NCBI GenBank assembly: GCA_021527695.1
Contig: JAKFAO010000002.1
Coordinates: 186,001 to 250,000, forward strand
DNA: 64,000 bases
Source of the DNA: Naematelia aurantialba
Taxonomy: Eukaryota > Basidiomycota > Tremellomycetes > Tremellales > Naemateliaceae
Reading direction: 5' to 3'
In this document: positions 46,201 to 56,810 of the stretch, in pieces
Layout: every line of letters starts with the position of its first letter
Numbering within the stretch: the first letter of the stretch is position 1
Position numbers and translations under genes: made by a program
The notes under the pieces: generated by a model
Told to the model about the DNA's origin: nothing
The model's input: only the letters and a program-made list of their open reading frames with translations
Databases searched by the model: none

Positions 46201-47277
46201 GCCAGCTTTCGGGCGAGATCCCCGTCCAGTCGCCCCTTCGTCTCGGATCTCTCCACCAGAACCGGTCGCAGCGCCTGGATATGGTGAGACAGCCGTGGGG
46301 TGATTATGTGTCTCGACCTTGATCAAGATCGGCATGGTCTCCTTCTTGGCAGTATATGCCTGATCTCCTGCTCCTCCCACTGCGAAGCGAGGAGCTTCGT
46401 AGCCCTCCATAACGGCAGCGTTGTCTTCGTATGCAGATATCGTCCTAGCTGAAGAAACTACCTTTTCGGTGTTCCGAATCATCCCAAATAGACTGTTCTC
46501 CTTGTTCTTGCCATCGATAGTCCATTTAGCGTTGAAGATCTTGTGGCGACAATGCTCAGAGTTGACTTGGGCGAACATGAACAGCTCGGCGTCGGTTGGA
46601 TTGCGGCCAGCAGCGATGAACGATTCGACGAGATAGGGTATCTCAGCTTCGGACAAGGCCAGACCTAATCTGGCATTTGCCTCGCCCAAGACAGCCAGCG
46701 GGTCGGCGGCACCCATGATAGGGACTGTCACGAGGGGTGATGGGTGCGGTGGAGTGGGTGGGAAGACGCTGGTTGCCGGCGGAAGCGATGTATGGACCAG
46801 TTGGGTCATACGGTCGTGTATAAGGTGAAGAAGCGGCAGGAGGCTCGGTAGGGAGACTGGTGAGTGGCTTTCGAAAAGGCAGAGAGCACCTCGTTCCAAG
46901 CGAGTGACATGATCACCTAGACGGCAGATCTTGGCGATGTCCGTAGCTTTAGACGACCAGGGTGATATGGTGCCCGAACGAGGCAGGACATACAGCACAT
47001 TAGTCGTGCTAGGATGAGAGACGCCGAGACCAGACTCTAGGAATGTTTTCGTGCTCGGTAGTCGCTCATCGTCACCGTACGCCAAGAGCGCGTCGAGTAC
47101 ACCTCGTTCGGGTGATGATCCTGACAGAAGCTTCTCGGCCTCGTCGGTAGACGGATTCACCAGGTGGAGATGGACGGCATCTATGGATGTGATCGCCGGG
47201 ACATGGGCCTGGAAAGCCTTGAGGAGGGTAGTCCTTCGAGAGGAAGTGAGGGCGGAAGATCCGGGAAGGACGAGCAT
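43207..47277 (-). CDS. ADE6: phosphoribosylformylglycinamidine synthase (FGAM synthase)
   Basis: One uninterrupted exon, 1356 aa, the usual length for eukaryotic PurL-type enzymes (EC 6.3.5.3). It makes FGAM from FGAR, glutamine and ATP, the fourth step of IMP synthesis, in the cytosol. Landmarks: MLVLPGSSAL start; FAQVNSEHCRHKIFNA; KVETHNHPTAVSPYPGAATGSGG split by the RDEGATGRG glycine-rich loop; and a C-terminal class I glutaminase with GVNGHIEMAW, GFSYGDVLGAG, the nucleophile in GVCNGCQ (about Cys 1186) and the His/Glu of MPHPERVV (about 1313 and 1315). The open frame continues upstream to 47490, but the ATG at 47277 matches family N-termini. It stands out as the only long intronless gene here. 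Confidence 0.95.
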   Translation of the reverse strand: MLVLPGSSALTSSRRTTLLKAFQAHVPAITSIDAVHLHLVNPSTDEAEKLLSGSSPERGVLDALLAYGDDERLPSTKTFLESGLGVSHPSTTNVLYVLPRSGTISPWSSKATDIAKICRLGDHVTRLERGALCLFESHSPVSLPSLLPLLHLIHDRMTQLVHTSLPPATSVFPPTPPHPSPLVTVPIMGAADPLAVLGEANARLGLALSEAEIPYLVESFIAAGRNPTDAELFMFAQVNSEHCRHKIFNAKWTIDGKNKENSLFGMIRNTEKVVSSARTISAYEDNAAVMEGYEAPRFAVGGAGDQAYTAKKETMPILIKVETHNHPTAVSPYPGAATGSGGEIRDEGATGRGSRPKAGLAGYTTSDLLIPDFIQPWESDIGKPSHIASALDIMLEAPLGAAAFNNEFGRPALGGYFRTFLMSVPSASGEDEWRGYHKPIMIAGGLGNVRGKYARKDKITPGAKVIVLGGPGMLIGLGGGAASSMASGASSADLDFASVQRENPEMQRRCQQVIDACINRGDGAGNPIQSIHDVGAGGLSNALPELVHDAGLGAVFEIRDVLVDDHGMSPMEIWCNESQERYVLAVGPNDLPAFEEIAKRERCPFSVVGVATEEERLVVTDRLLGDSPIDIAMSVLFGKPPRMHREAKTISPRRDAFDSSLFTYLPVYRGAPTTSLLAETINRVLRMPSVGSKSFLITIGDRSISGLVARDQMVGPWQVPVADVAVTRSSYGFDVLVGEAMAMGERTPLALLNAGASARMAIGEALTNLAAASIADISQVKFSANWMSAASHEGEGAKLYEAVQAVGMDLCPKLGVGVPVGKDSMSMSMRWPGSHGENKQVTAPLSLIVTAFAPVDNVERTLTPQLRTDVGETVLVFVDLARGKQRLGGSALAQAFKQLGDEAPDVEDASDLRAFFAAVQKLKTSGTALAYHDRSDGGLLTTLAEMAFAGRTGIEVNLDSISPNGNYVASLFNEELGGVFQVRPGTLVAFTDAFVRAGFPTSYIHVIGRVLGREDQGITLIHKSEAIYTSTRGTLQQLWAETSYRMQAIRDEPTGAKEEFDAILDDSDNGIIYDVKAPFLPDVDRTLSSPPKVAILREQGVNGHIEMAWSFHAAGFEAIDVHMSDIITGKLSLESFAGFAACGGFSYGDVLGAGNGWAKSVLLNETARTEFETFFKRGDTFALGVCNGCQFFSQLREIIPGAESWPAFKANRSERFEGRVATVEITRSAGKSIFFKDMEGSCLPVAVAHGEGRASFVETGNLEALKADGLVAVQYIDSKKQVATRYPLNPNGSPEGIAAVQTEGGRVLAIMPHPERVVAAESNSWYPPEMREAWGGKGPWFRMFQNAYQFAVSHRR

Positions 47278-47623
47278 GCCTGCGAGATCAGCTGCGTCTC
47301 CAACAAAGTGACTGATACCACCTACTTGCAGTCTCTCTCCGCAACCTGATATCTCCCGTAGCAACGCAGTAGGACCAAGGGCCGCTGTTGCGACCTTTTG
47401 TCGGAAAGAGTCGACAAATGTCAAGAAGGAATAGTAACAACAGATGCACGACACGAACTCGACATTTTGCTTGATTACGTAATTATGCACTCGTTGCGCG
47501 TAGGGGGTGTTGACGATGCACGAACTCTGTGCATGTACTCGAGTTGCTGTCTAAAAAGCTTTCATCTGCTGGCTTGTCTGTCTACTTGGGGAGCGTTCTG
47601 GCAGGCGTAGTGACGTGCTCACC
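47278..47623. promoter_or_regulatory. bidirectional promoter of ADE6 and the SCYL1/CEX1-like gene
   Basis: A 346-nt head-to-head gap. The ADE6 frame stays open through part of it, so a 5' extension of ADE6 (for example a short exon starting near 47467 joined near 47394) cannot be excluded. No TATA box is obvious. Confidence 0.45.
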
Positions 47624-50600
47624 ATGAACTACCTCAAGTCCATCACGACATCGGTGCTGAATTCGACCGGGGTCACTTTCCCCTTCAGCATCGGCGAGCG
47701 CATACCTGGTCTGGACACCAGCAGCTCGATTTGGGAGATCCGAGAGGGCGTGAAGAAGGTGGGTCCTCGCCGGATCTCGGGGTTGTGTAGCCTATCTCTG
47801 ACTTTATGCAGGACGATGGGACTCCTCTGAGCTTGTTCATCTTCGACTCGACTCTTCCCCCCTTCCAGCCGGGCAACAAGGATCGCCGGACGCTCATGCA
47901 GCTGGCGCGAAACGCCCTGAAAAAGCTTCGGACCATCAGACACCCCGACGTGATCCGCTACATTGACTCTGTGGAGACAGAGACCCACGTGTATATCGCT
48001 ACGGAGCGCGTACGTCCCTTGCAAGGCGCGTTGCGGGACTGGGATACGGGGGGAGCCATGTCGGCAGCAAAGGGCAAGGGACGGGAAGACTGGATCGGCT
48101 GGGGAGTTCGCAGCATAGCTGTATGTCATCTGGTCACTGCAACGTACCCCAGCTGATAGGTGTCTCCCCGAGTAGACGGCGACGGCGTTCCTCAACTCCC
48201 CTCCGCTGTCGCTGCATCACTCGTACTTGATCCCCTCGGCGATCTTCGTCACCCCGGCTCTCGAGTGGCGTCTGGCGGGGTTTGACCTATTGACCACGCG
48301 AGACGACCCAGCCGGCGTTTTGTGGGGCCTTGGAGGGGTAGCACCGGGTAATGTAGGCGATATGTGCGGGCCAGAAGTACGCAAGGGTGGCTGGGGTGTG
48401 CTGAGAGAGTAGGCTCGGTTGCGACGGTGCATTGTCAGAATGGCTAAAGTGCCGTAGCACGGATCCTGCTCAATCCGACACCTATGTCCTCGCTCTCCTC
48501 CTGTTCATGCTTTACAATCCCAATGCCCCTCTACCGTCCCTAGGCGCTCAGCCCTCACCATCGTCGTCAGGGGCACTACCACGGGCGCTCTTTCCGCTGT
48601 GGAAGCGCATGCTGAACCCCAATCCACGAACTCGCCTGGCTACCACCGCCTTTGTTGCCGAAGCTGCCCAGACCGGCTTCTGGTCAAGCAACCCCCTCGC
48701 CTCACTCGTTCAAGGACTGGACAGCTTTGAGCTCTTGTCCGAAGGGGACAAGCTCAGCCTCTTGAGGACAATCAGAGAAGGCATGGGATCCATCCCACAG
48801 CCGTTCTTGCTCTACAGAGTACTACCCTCGCTGTTACATTCCTTGTCACTACCAACAGCTCCAAGTGGCGCAATGTTGCCCCTGGTGCTCGAACTCGGCA
48901 AGCTCGTCGCGCCCTCTGATTACGGCAAGTTAGTCTTGGAACCAGTCGTCAAGCTCTATGCGAGTCAGGACCGCGGAACTAGAATGGCCCTGCTGGATGG
49001 ACTGCCAGAGTACTCGGACAAAATGGACAACAAGACTGTGTCAGAAAAGGTGTGGCCGCACCTCGTGAGTCTTCCGCAACGCTTGACAAGCATCGCACTT
49101 ATGTCCGTCGAGATCACCGGCTTTGCAGACACCGTTCCGATCATTCGCGAGGCGACTGTCAAGGCTGTCTACCCACTAGCCTCAAAGGTGAGTTTCCTAC
49201 CAGCCATGGAACCGAATGGAACCCTGACCATCATTCAGCTCACTGATCGGATTTTGAATAACGATCTACTACGACTGCTTGCCAAAATGCAAACGGACAC
49301 GGAACCTTCCATCCGCACAAACACCTGTATCCTGATCGGTCGACTGGCACCTATTCTCGGGCAAAATACCAAGAAAAAGGTGCTCGTGCCTGCCTTCGCG
49401 CGCAGTCTGAAGGATCCATTCGTGCATGCCCGGGTCGCGGGGCTGATGGCGCTCATGGCCACGGTCGACCTCTTTGACAGAGACGACCTGGCGGGCAAGG
49501 TGGTGCCGAATATGGCTTTCACCTTGGTCGACAAGGAGAAGTGAGTATTTGTGTTGGCCAAAGCTTATCAGGCAAGACTGGTGAGAGATCAAGCATTCAA
49601 GGCTATGAACATGTTTTTGAAACGGATCGAAGGCATGGCTGCAGCTATGGTCAGTGTTCTCTGGGTGCTGTTGACTGGAGAAAGCTGACGTTGTAGCCTG
49701 ATACTGCACTTCGTGAAGACCAAGCTGCCTCTCATTACGGTCCAATCACCACGACCGCGACAGCCAACGGGACCGGCCAAGGCGGTTTGGTGAATTCAGC
49801 GACGGGGGCTGCGGGCGCTCTAGCCGGCTGGGCCATCACCTCACTAAGCAAGCAGTTGGCTTCTTCGGAAGTCCATTCCGAGCTCTCCGCTGCGCCAGCT
49901 AGTACAAGCACACTGGCTCCGCCGAGTGTCTTTGCGGGCGTGTCGCCCGCCAGCTCGCCAGCGTCGTCGCCGCGCCTCAGCACCGATTCGGCGTCCTTCT
50001 TCTCCGCGCCTTCCGTGGCGTCCACGTCCAAGCCGCCATCGATCAACGTGCGCAAAGCTGCACCTGCGCCACGACCAGCCGTAGCCCCCACACATTCAGG
50101 GATGAAGTTGGGCGGGGGCAGGGGCGGGACGACGGCCAAGTCGAGCCTTGCCGACCAGGTCGCCGGCGAATGGGAGGACGACGACGAGGTGGCTGACGCG
50201 TGGGGCACGGGGGACTTGATCGACGTCAATGCCGATGCGGATGACTGGGCCGCCTTCGAATCTGCCCCAATTCCAGAGGTCGTCGTACCCCCTCCACAGG
50301 AGTACTACGTCAAACCAGCTAAACCCGCCCAACCGGCCTCCAGACCCAACGGAACCAGCACCAAGACTGTGCATCCGAGTCCGCCTAAACCCACCCCCTC
50401 GGCGCCAGCACCAGCACAAGCGCACGCACACGCATCGACATCGGCATCAGCGACAGTAGCGACAAGAGCGAAACTAGCGCCCGTGGCCACTGCTGTACCG
50501 GCACCGATCCCGCCGGTGAAAGCGGCGTCTTCAGCCCCACAGACGCCACAGACCCCGCAAGCGACGTTTGACGACTGGGGCGACGTGGATAGACCGTCCA

Positions 50601-50758
50601 CTACCGCGGCATCGGCGTCGGCATCGGCGTCGGCGGCGGCGGCTCACAGTCTCGCGAACATGTCGAAGGAGGACAAGGAGAAGGAGCTGGCTCGGAGACG
50701 GGAGGAACGTAAAGCCCGGATCGCAGCGATGAAGGAGCAGAAAAAGGGCAAGGCGTAG
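47624..50758 (+). CDS. CEX1: SCY1-like pseudokinase (SCYL1/Cex1 family)
   Basis: Six exons: 47624-47758, 47812-48120, 48176-48395, 48439-49540, 49577-49649 and 49697-50758 (966 aa). An N-terminal kinase-like domain (FPFSIGERIPGLDTSSSIWEI, RHPDVIRYIDSVETETHVYIATERVRPL, EWRLAGFDLL) lacks the HRD and DFG catalytic motifs. HEAT-like repeats follow (LPLVLELGKLVAPSDYGKLVLEPVVKLY, GLPEYSDKMDN, HARVAGLMALMATVDLF, VRDQAFKAMNMFLKRIE). The Ser/Ala/Pro-rich tail ends in a basic helix, ELARRREERKARIAAMKEQKK. SCYL1/Cex1 proteins act in COPI-dependent Golgi-ER traffic and in tRNA export. The basic tail resembles SCYL1 rather than SCYL2. The boundary at 48395/48439 is fixed by phase. Confidence 0.9.
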
Positions 50759-51230
50759 AGCGTAGGGGAGAGCGTAGGATCTAGGTCTAGGGTGTCTATC
50801 TACTGTAGCGAGATAGATCGCTGCATACAGTATGCAACTCTTGCACGACGATTCGGATAAGAATGGTTCGTCTGGTTCGGATGATTGCATGTCGTGCAGG
50901 ATATACAAGAACAAGATGCGTCTGTCAAAACTCGTGCAGCTCAATAGCAGCTCAATATACTGTAGATACGAGCACAAATCCCTCCCCTCTTGCGTTGAAC
51001 AACTCGTCGCTCCGCGTCGTCCCCTTGTCACCTTCTCTTCATCTCTTTCTCTCTCTCTCGTCTCCTGCTCCCGCAGTCTCACCCCAACTCTCTTCGCATT
51101 CGCCTTCATCAACCCCCCCTAGCACACCCACCTAGTACCCACCTAGTACCCACCTAGTACACCCACCTAGCACCCACCTAGTACCCACATAGCACATATC
51201 ACACATCGCAGACAAATACCACACGCCGCG
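50759..51230. other. convergent 3' region with 11-nt repeats
   Basis: The gap between the CEX1-like gene and the Zn2Cys6 gene. A CT-rich tract lies at about 51035-51075 and tandem cacctagtacc units at 51124-51195. There is no gene. Confidence 0.5.
51124..51195. repeat. tandem cacctagtacc repeat
   Basis: Six imperfect copies lie immediately downstream of the Zn2Cys6 gene stop codon. Confidence 0.9.
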
Positions 51231-51483
51231 TCAGATATTAAACGGCACCATCGGCTCTGCTTCCCAATTGAAGCTCGTCCCCGCCACCTGGCTCCAGAAG
51301 TCCGCCGCTGCCGCCGCGCCTCCCGCCCCGCCGCCAGCCGCGCTCCCATCCACGCTGCCACTACCACTTCCGTCCCCGCCCATGGCAGGCGGGTACGTCC
51401 AGCTGCCCGGTGAAGGGCCCGTGCTCCCCTGTGCGGAGTTCGGTGTGTTCTGTCCTGAAAGCAAAAACGTCTGTTGCTGTTGT

Positions 51484-51527
<44 letters not shown>

Positions 51528-54500
51528 AGGTTGTTGAGGTTGTTGCTGAGGTTGCAGGTGCTGCGATGCGTGTCCTTGTCCCGAGTGGGTCTGCGTCATG
51601 GACAGGCCCGACGGCACGCCGAGGTCGTGTGTCAGCGTGTTCCAGAAGGACGCGGCGTCGGCGCCCGTGAACCCCTGGAGCATGTCCAGGCCGTCAAACG
51701 TGACTCCCCCAACGTCAAAGGTGGAGTCGAACGGCTGGATTCCGGGCTGCGACGACGCGTGGCTGTTGACCAGCATGTTGTCCGTGGCCGGCGAGACGAG
51801 GTTGTGATTGTTGGTGCTGCCGGCGCTAGTGCCGTGGACGTAGCTGGGGCTGATGCGCGACGGCGGCTGGCCAGGGTACGGCTGCGTCGAGTATCCCTCG
51901 GAAACGATGGACGTGCGGGTGTCGCTCGTCTCGTACCGCCGACCATCGAGGCTGCCTCGGCTCGCGGCCGAGCTGGGCCGAGGACGCGACGGCGAGTCTT
52001 GCGAGTCGTGGTGCTGCAGGCTCGGCGGAGGACCCATATGTGACCTCTTGGTGCTGGTGCTGGCGCTGGCACTGGCGTTGGCACCGGTGTCCCCGCCCGG
52101 CGTCCCAGACGTCTTGCGCTTCTTGCCGATATACACCGCGGCGGGGTGCACTACGACGTCTTTCGCCCGGCCTTCCACCTCGTTCAGCAGTTCTTTGAGC
52201 TTTCGCGCCCCTGGCCAAGCAGGCTCCAGCGCTTGCAGACTCCGGCGTGCCGACTCGACCTGCGATCCAACCGTTTCAATAACGACCTGGTCGCGCGCCT
52301 GAACCTCGCAAAGCAGAAGCACGACCGCCGACGTCCACAGGAACTGACAGGCCACAGCCAGGTGGTGCGTCGGCGGGAGGAGGATGCGCTGCTGCCCTGC
52401 GACGTGGATGACGGACCGAGCGGCGTCGACGCAGTGAGCGAGGGATTGCGATCCGGGAGGAGGTCGGGGTCGGGGGAATTCCGGGCTCGAGGGAAGGAAG
52501 TTGCGATGCAGCGTGATGAGGACGGCGAAATATGAGTTGGATTGGACGGCAGACAAAAGCTGAACAGATCGAGTCGCCGACGTGTCCTTGTACTTTGATG
52601 GCTGCGAAGATCAGCTCTGTGCGCGAACTTCATGAGGTCTCATGGTCCTCGTATGGGAACCTTGGGAGCTCACCACGTCCTTGGTCAGCCAGTCTCTGAG
52701 GAGCTTGTCGAGCTTGTTGATGTTGTTCTGCTGAGACGCCACCCAGGTCGGGTCCGAAACAGACCGCCCATTCGACGGACGATACAAGAGCTGCGCGACC
52801 CTTCCTGCAATCTTGCACAACTTGGTCAAAGCGACAAAACCCGACATGGTGCATTCGTGCGGCTCGTCAGGGATAGTTGGGTTGAGCGACCCCTCGCGGG
52901 ACAGACGGGCCATCGTCAGATCGTCAATCTCGGCTGGATATCCCACGTCGATATCGAGGTCGTCCACGCCCAGCGGCCGGCCGAGGGAGATCGACACCAG
53001 GCTACGTATCGTCAGGACAGCGCACGATCTCGAGGTGCACTCACCGCTCAAGGCCATAGATCGCCCACCAGCACCGCGATCGGATCTGTTTCTGCGCAAA
53101 TGGCACGCGCAACCTCGCCCACGAGCGCTGCGGACAAAGGGCACATCAGCCCGACTCCAGAGGATATGGAGAGACTTGCATGGAGCCCTAGATCCTGTGC
53201 CACTCGCAATGCCTGGCCTGCCAGCAGCCACGCCATTGGCATGGCATTGACGCCGGCTTGGAAGGCCGCCAGGAGGGTCAGGCACTGGACCTGGTGGATG
53301 TTGACGTCTTTCAGTGTGGAATAGTGCAGGATCTGAGCGCTGAAAGGGATGAGCGGAAACGCCATGAGAGACTGAGGCCGGTGGGACCTACCGCTCAAAC
53401 CAGATGACCCCGGCCTCCGCCTCCCCTGGTAATACAGTCTCATCCCCTGGCCCCCGATCACCTGCACCGTTCTTCGCCTGCTCGCGCTGCCAGGCCTTGG
53501 AGGCCACGATAGCCCTCTCTCCCAATGCAAATACTGCAAAGACCACCGAGATGAACTATGTATGTCAGGTGTGGTATTGCAGCGGGGAGCGATGCCCTCG
53601 AGGGAGAGCGTAGAAGGTAGCAGAGAGGGACGTACACCGCCAAAGTCCACCACTTGCCCTCTGTGCCGTCTCTCCTTCAAGCTCTTGTAGCCCTCCCTGA
53701 ACTCGAATTCAAAGACCACGGGGAGACAGGGATGTACGTCTTGGAAGAAAGCGTTGATCATTTCCTCGGCCGCCTGGTCGCCAGGGTACGACACCTCGTC
53801 GACTCCCGGCAGAGCCTTGACGACGCCGGCGCCCGCAACGGCGCCAAAGTACGGGTTGGCCGAGGCGGACTCGTGCGGGGTGCTCGAGGCAGACGCTTTG
53901 GCCGAGTCGGCGGCAGCGGCGGGGGAGCGATGGGAGAATGAATCGAGGAGGGAGATGGTGTTGGACGAGCCGATCCAGCGGTAGTTGCCCCGCTCGTCCG
54001 TGGTCATCTGGCCGTCGTCCTCGGGGGGCGAGTTAGACCTTGGCTGGGCACGGTCCCTGTCGCTCGAATCTCCCTCTGCTTCCGCGTCGTCCACGGATGT
54101 GTCTGCGCCGTTGGACGTTCTCGCGGCGTGGGCGGTGCGGGCGGGGACGTGGGGCTTGGGATGCTCGGCTGCCGACGCCTCGCCGTGACCGCCCTCGTAC
54201 GCCTCGAGGAGAGGGAGGACCCGGGCCCATCCCAGCTCCAGCGTCTGCACCCTGCTCTCGAGGTTCTGGACGTACTGCCTGCTGTAGGCTGCGCGATCGC
54301 GTGTGGGCGGGTAGGCGCACTCGGCGCCCGCCTGGAGACACTGGGCGCAGGCGCCCGGCTGGCCCGACACCGTCGCCGGCCCAGGATGGCATTTGACCTT
54401 CTTCACCCGGCAGGAGCGACAGGCCGCGTGCGCGCGGATCTTGGACAGGTCGACCTCGGTTTCTGGACTGGGCTGCAGCGGTGCCCGGCTCTGACTGTGG

Positions 54501-54595
54501 CTCTTGGCCTTCTTGGGCGGCGGTGGCCTGGCGTACAGCGCGCCAGGGTCCGGGTCCCGGTCGGCGGGGACGTTCATGACTCGATTATCAGACAT
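51231..54595 (-). CDS. Zn2Cys6 fungal transcription factor with C-terminal polyglutamine
   Basis: Six exons: 54595-53636, 53555-53392, 53339-53180, 53127-53045, 53001-52674 and 52601-51231 (1021 aa). A Gal4-type cluster has C59-x2-C62-x6-C69-x13-C83-x2-C86-x6-C93, followed by a coiled-coil-like linker (SRQYVQNLESRVQTLELGW). The fungal-specific transcription factor domain spans roughly 290-760: FFQDVHPCLPVVFEFEF, LAAFQAGVNAMPMAWLLAGQALRVAQDLGLH, RSRCWWAIYGLERLVSISLGRP, YKDTSATRSVQLLSAV. About 20 consecutive Gln lie near 921-943 in a likely activation region. The intron after GLH is GC-AG (GCAAGT), fixed by phase and by the conserved junction. It is a nuclear DNA-binding regulator. The only close minus-strand neighbour is the hydrolase at 54962, with no clear pathway link. 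Confidence 0.9.
51471..51526 (-). repeat. CAG/CTG repeat encoding polyglutamine
   Basis: About 19 CAG/CAA codons, including a run of pure CAG, lie in the last exon of the Zn2Cys6 gene. CAA codons interrupt both ends. Confidence 0.95.
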
Positions 54596-54961
54596 CTCCC
54601 TCTCAGGGTAGAAGGGCCAGGAATGTACGCGCACCAGCAGGCAGGGAGTAGAAGGCCCTGCGCCGCCTACGACATGGCGTCGAGCTTCGCTGTCATGGCG
54701 AGCATGAAGGAGCGAACAAGTGAAAGGATGGAAACCGATAACGACGAAGGACAAAGTACAAACTGCGAGAGTTGATGGTCGAGGGAGATTCAGACGGCGA
54801 CCAGTGTAAGAAGCTCTCTGTGCTCTCTGTGTTCAGACAACAACCCACACCTGGATCCCAATAGTCTTCAAGATACATCCTACATCTAAACAGATACACC
54901 ATGGCGAGATGACTACGCTACAACTCTGGCAAGCATGACTCAACGCAGCACAATCACCGTC
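54596..54961. other. spacer between the Zn2Cys6 gene and the upstream hydrolase
   Basis: Both neighbours are on the minus strand. The gap holds the transcription factor promoter and the hydrolase 3' end. Nothing else is recognised. Confidence 0.5.
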
Positions 54962-56625
54962 TCAACGATCCATCCACTGCCGGATCCCCTCGACGAGCCT
55001 TCCTGCCGGTCCACTCACTTCTCCCGGCAGCAGGCTGCTCTCGATATGCAGACCGCCTCTCTCCACCTGGACGCTGACGCACAGGCCCGACTCCTCGGCG
55101 ACCGTCGCCAACGCAAGCGCCGGTGCGCAAAACCACTCGGCCGTCCCTACGTGCATCATCATCCTCGTTCCCTCCCTGCTCAGGACTTCCAGCACCTGGC
55201 CCACAAATGGCGAAGTCACGTCTGTTCCAGGAGATATGAGCGGATGATGCGAGCTCAGGCTGGCGAACGCAAATGCTTCCAGCCAGTGCGTAAGAGCAAC
55301 GTGCAACCCGAGGATATTATCGGCCGGCTGGAGAATTTCCTCCTGCACCACTTCGCTGGTATGCCGCCGCCAGGGAAGTCTATGAGGCGCTACTATGATA
55401 GGCAGGAGGATGTGGGTGTATCTGCCCAAACTCTCTAGGACCAGGGCGATTTCGGATGAGAAAGGATCAGGGCGGTGCTTGAGGACGGGGAAGCGAGCAA
55501 GGTAGCACCTCGCTGCGTTGAGCAGTTGAGACGCGTTTATGAGATCAGGATAGTGGCTCGGCGGCGTCGGAGGGAGGGACACCCATGGCTACGTTGTTTC
55601 AGCTGACATTGCCAACTGGCTGCGACTCGACGCACCGAGATAAGCACCACTCCTCCTGGTACGCCGAGCTCGACCGATCGCTCAGCCTGCTTGCGTGTTT
55701 CCTCGTGAAGAATCGCCAAATACGCGGCAACACTCCAGCACAGTCCGCCTCCTGCCGAGTCGCCCATGAGAGTTATCTCGCTCGATGCCCAGCCTTCGTG
55801 ACGCAGCCATGCATACGCCGCCAGCGCATCGAGCAGAGGGATAGGGAATGCGCCGTCCTTGCTCGATGCTTTGCGGACGTTGGGAGCGAGGAGGAACGTT
55901 TCGTTTGGTGGCAGTGCAGCGAGCAGAGACGGGACGAAGGGGTGCACCAACGGCCAACCCATCACGTACCCTCCTCCAGCGAGGAAGAGAATCGCACGTC
56001 GGGGCCGCAACGGCAGCTCTGGAGAGTCCCGTGCTCCAGCGGTACGACGAAGGGTGAAGCCCAGGACCGGTCGACGCTCGAGGTCCGCTTCGGCAAGCAC
56101 ACCGAGACATGCACTGGGGCTGAGCGGCTCCATCTCCACCTCGCCCAAAACCAGCGGCCCGTCCCGTCCTAGATGCCGAGATATCATGTTACCTATCCAC
56201 ACGGACACTTTGGCAAGCAGCCTTGAGATCCGATGCGTACTCTCCGGTGCAGTTCCAATGCAGGTGATAGCCCAAACCAAGTTTCCCACGGCGTAAACGG
56301 CAATCGCTCTCCGAGTGGCCGATGCATACGTCCTGGAAGGGGGAAGGTTGTCAGGATGTATTGCCAATGGGGCGAGGCAGCGCAGTCGAGTGCCGTGCAG
56401 CCATACCGAGATGGGAGCGAGCACGAGGATCAGTGGGAATGCTACCAGCACCGAGTAGAGAAGGAAGAACAGGCGGCACAGCCATTGTAACGGGTGTGAA
56501 GGGGGGATCAGGTAGAGTACAGGAGGGATAGGCAGCTGGAATACCGAGCCAGAGCAGAGCGGCATCCTACAGCAGGTTGCGTCCGACAGAGCACCAGAGC
56601 AGTGGTGGGGAGAGATTGGCACCAA
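54962..56625 (-). CDS. alpha/beta-hydrolase, esterase/lipase-like, N-terminal membrane segment
   Basis: Two exons, 56625-55636 and 55588-54962 (538 aa), joined by a 47-nt intron. Hydrophobic stretches at about 48-77 and 108-125 suggest membrane anchoring. The catalytic core shows LAGGGYVMG (216-220 is AGGGY), GDSAGG (nucleophile Ser about 290), LISPWVSLPPTPPSHYPDLI across the splice site, and a C-terminal HVGTAEWF and RGGLHIES that place the acid and His. The oxyanion motif has Ala where the family normally has His (HGGGY), and the acid position appears to be Glu. The substrate is unknown. The start could also be the Met about 20 codons downstream. Confidence 0.83.
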
Positions 56626-56810
56626 AGAGTTTAGATGACGTAATCATGTCTTGTCCGTGCGCAGTGTAATGAAAGGGTGGTGAGTCGCCACCAACTACTA
56701 GACGTCCATGATACGGAACAGAAGAGTAATCGTGAGATATACATAAAGATATAGAGAGGCTGCCCTCATCCCTCGTATGCCCCAGGGTGACGCGTCCACT
56801 TCCCCGAGAA

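Noticed and set aside
48409..48438. A 30-nt intron in the CEX1-like gene
   Set aside because: Phase check fails (it leads to a stop); the 43-nt intron 48396-48438 keeps the frame.
51268..51528. Plus-strand polycysteine ORF
   Set aside because: Antisense reading of the CAG repeat in the Zn2Cys6 gene.
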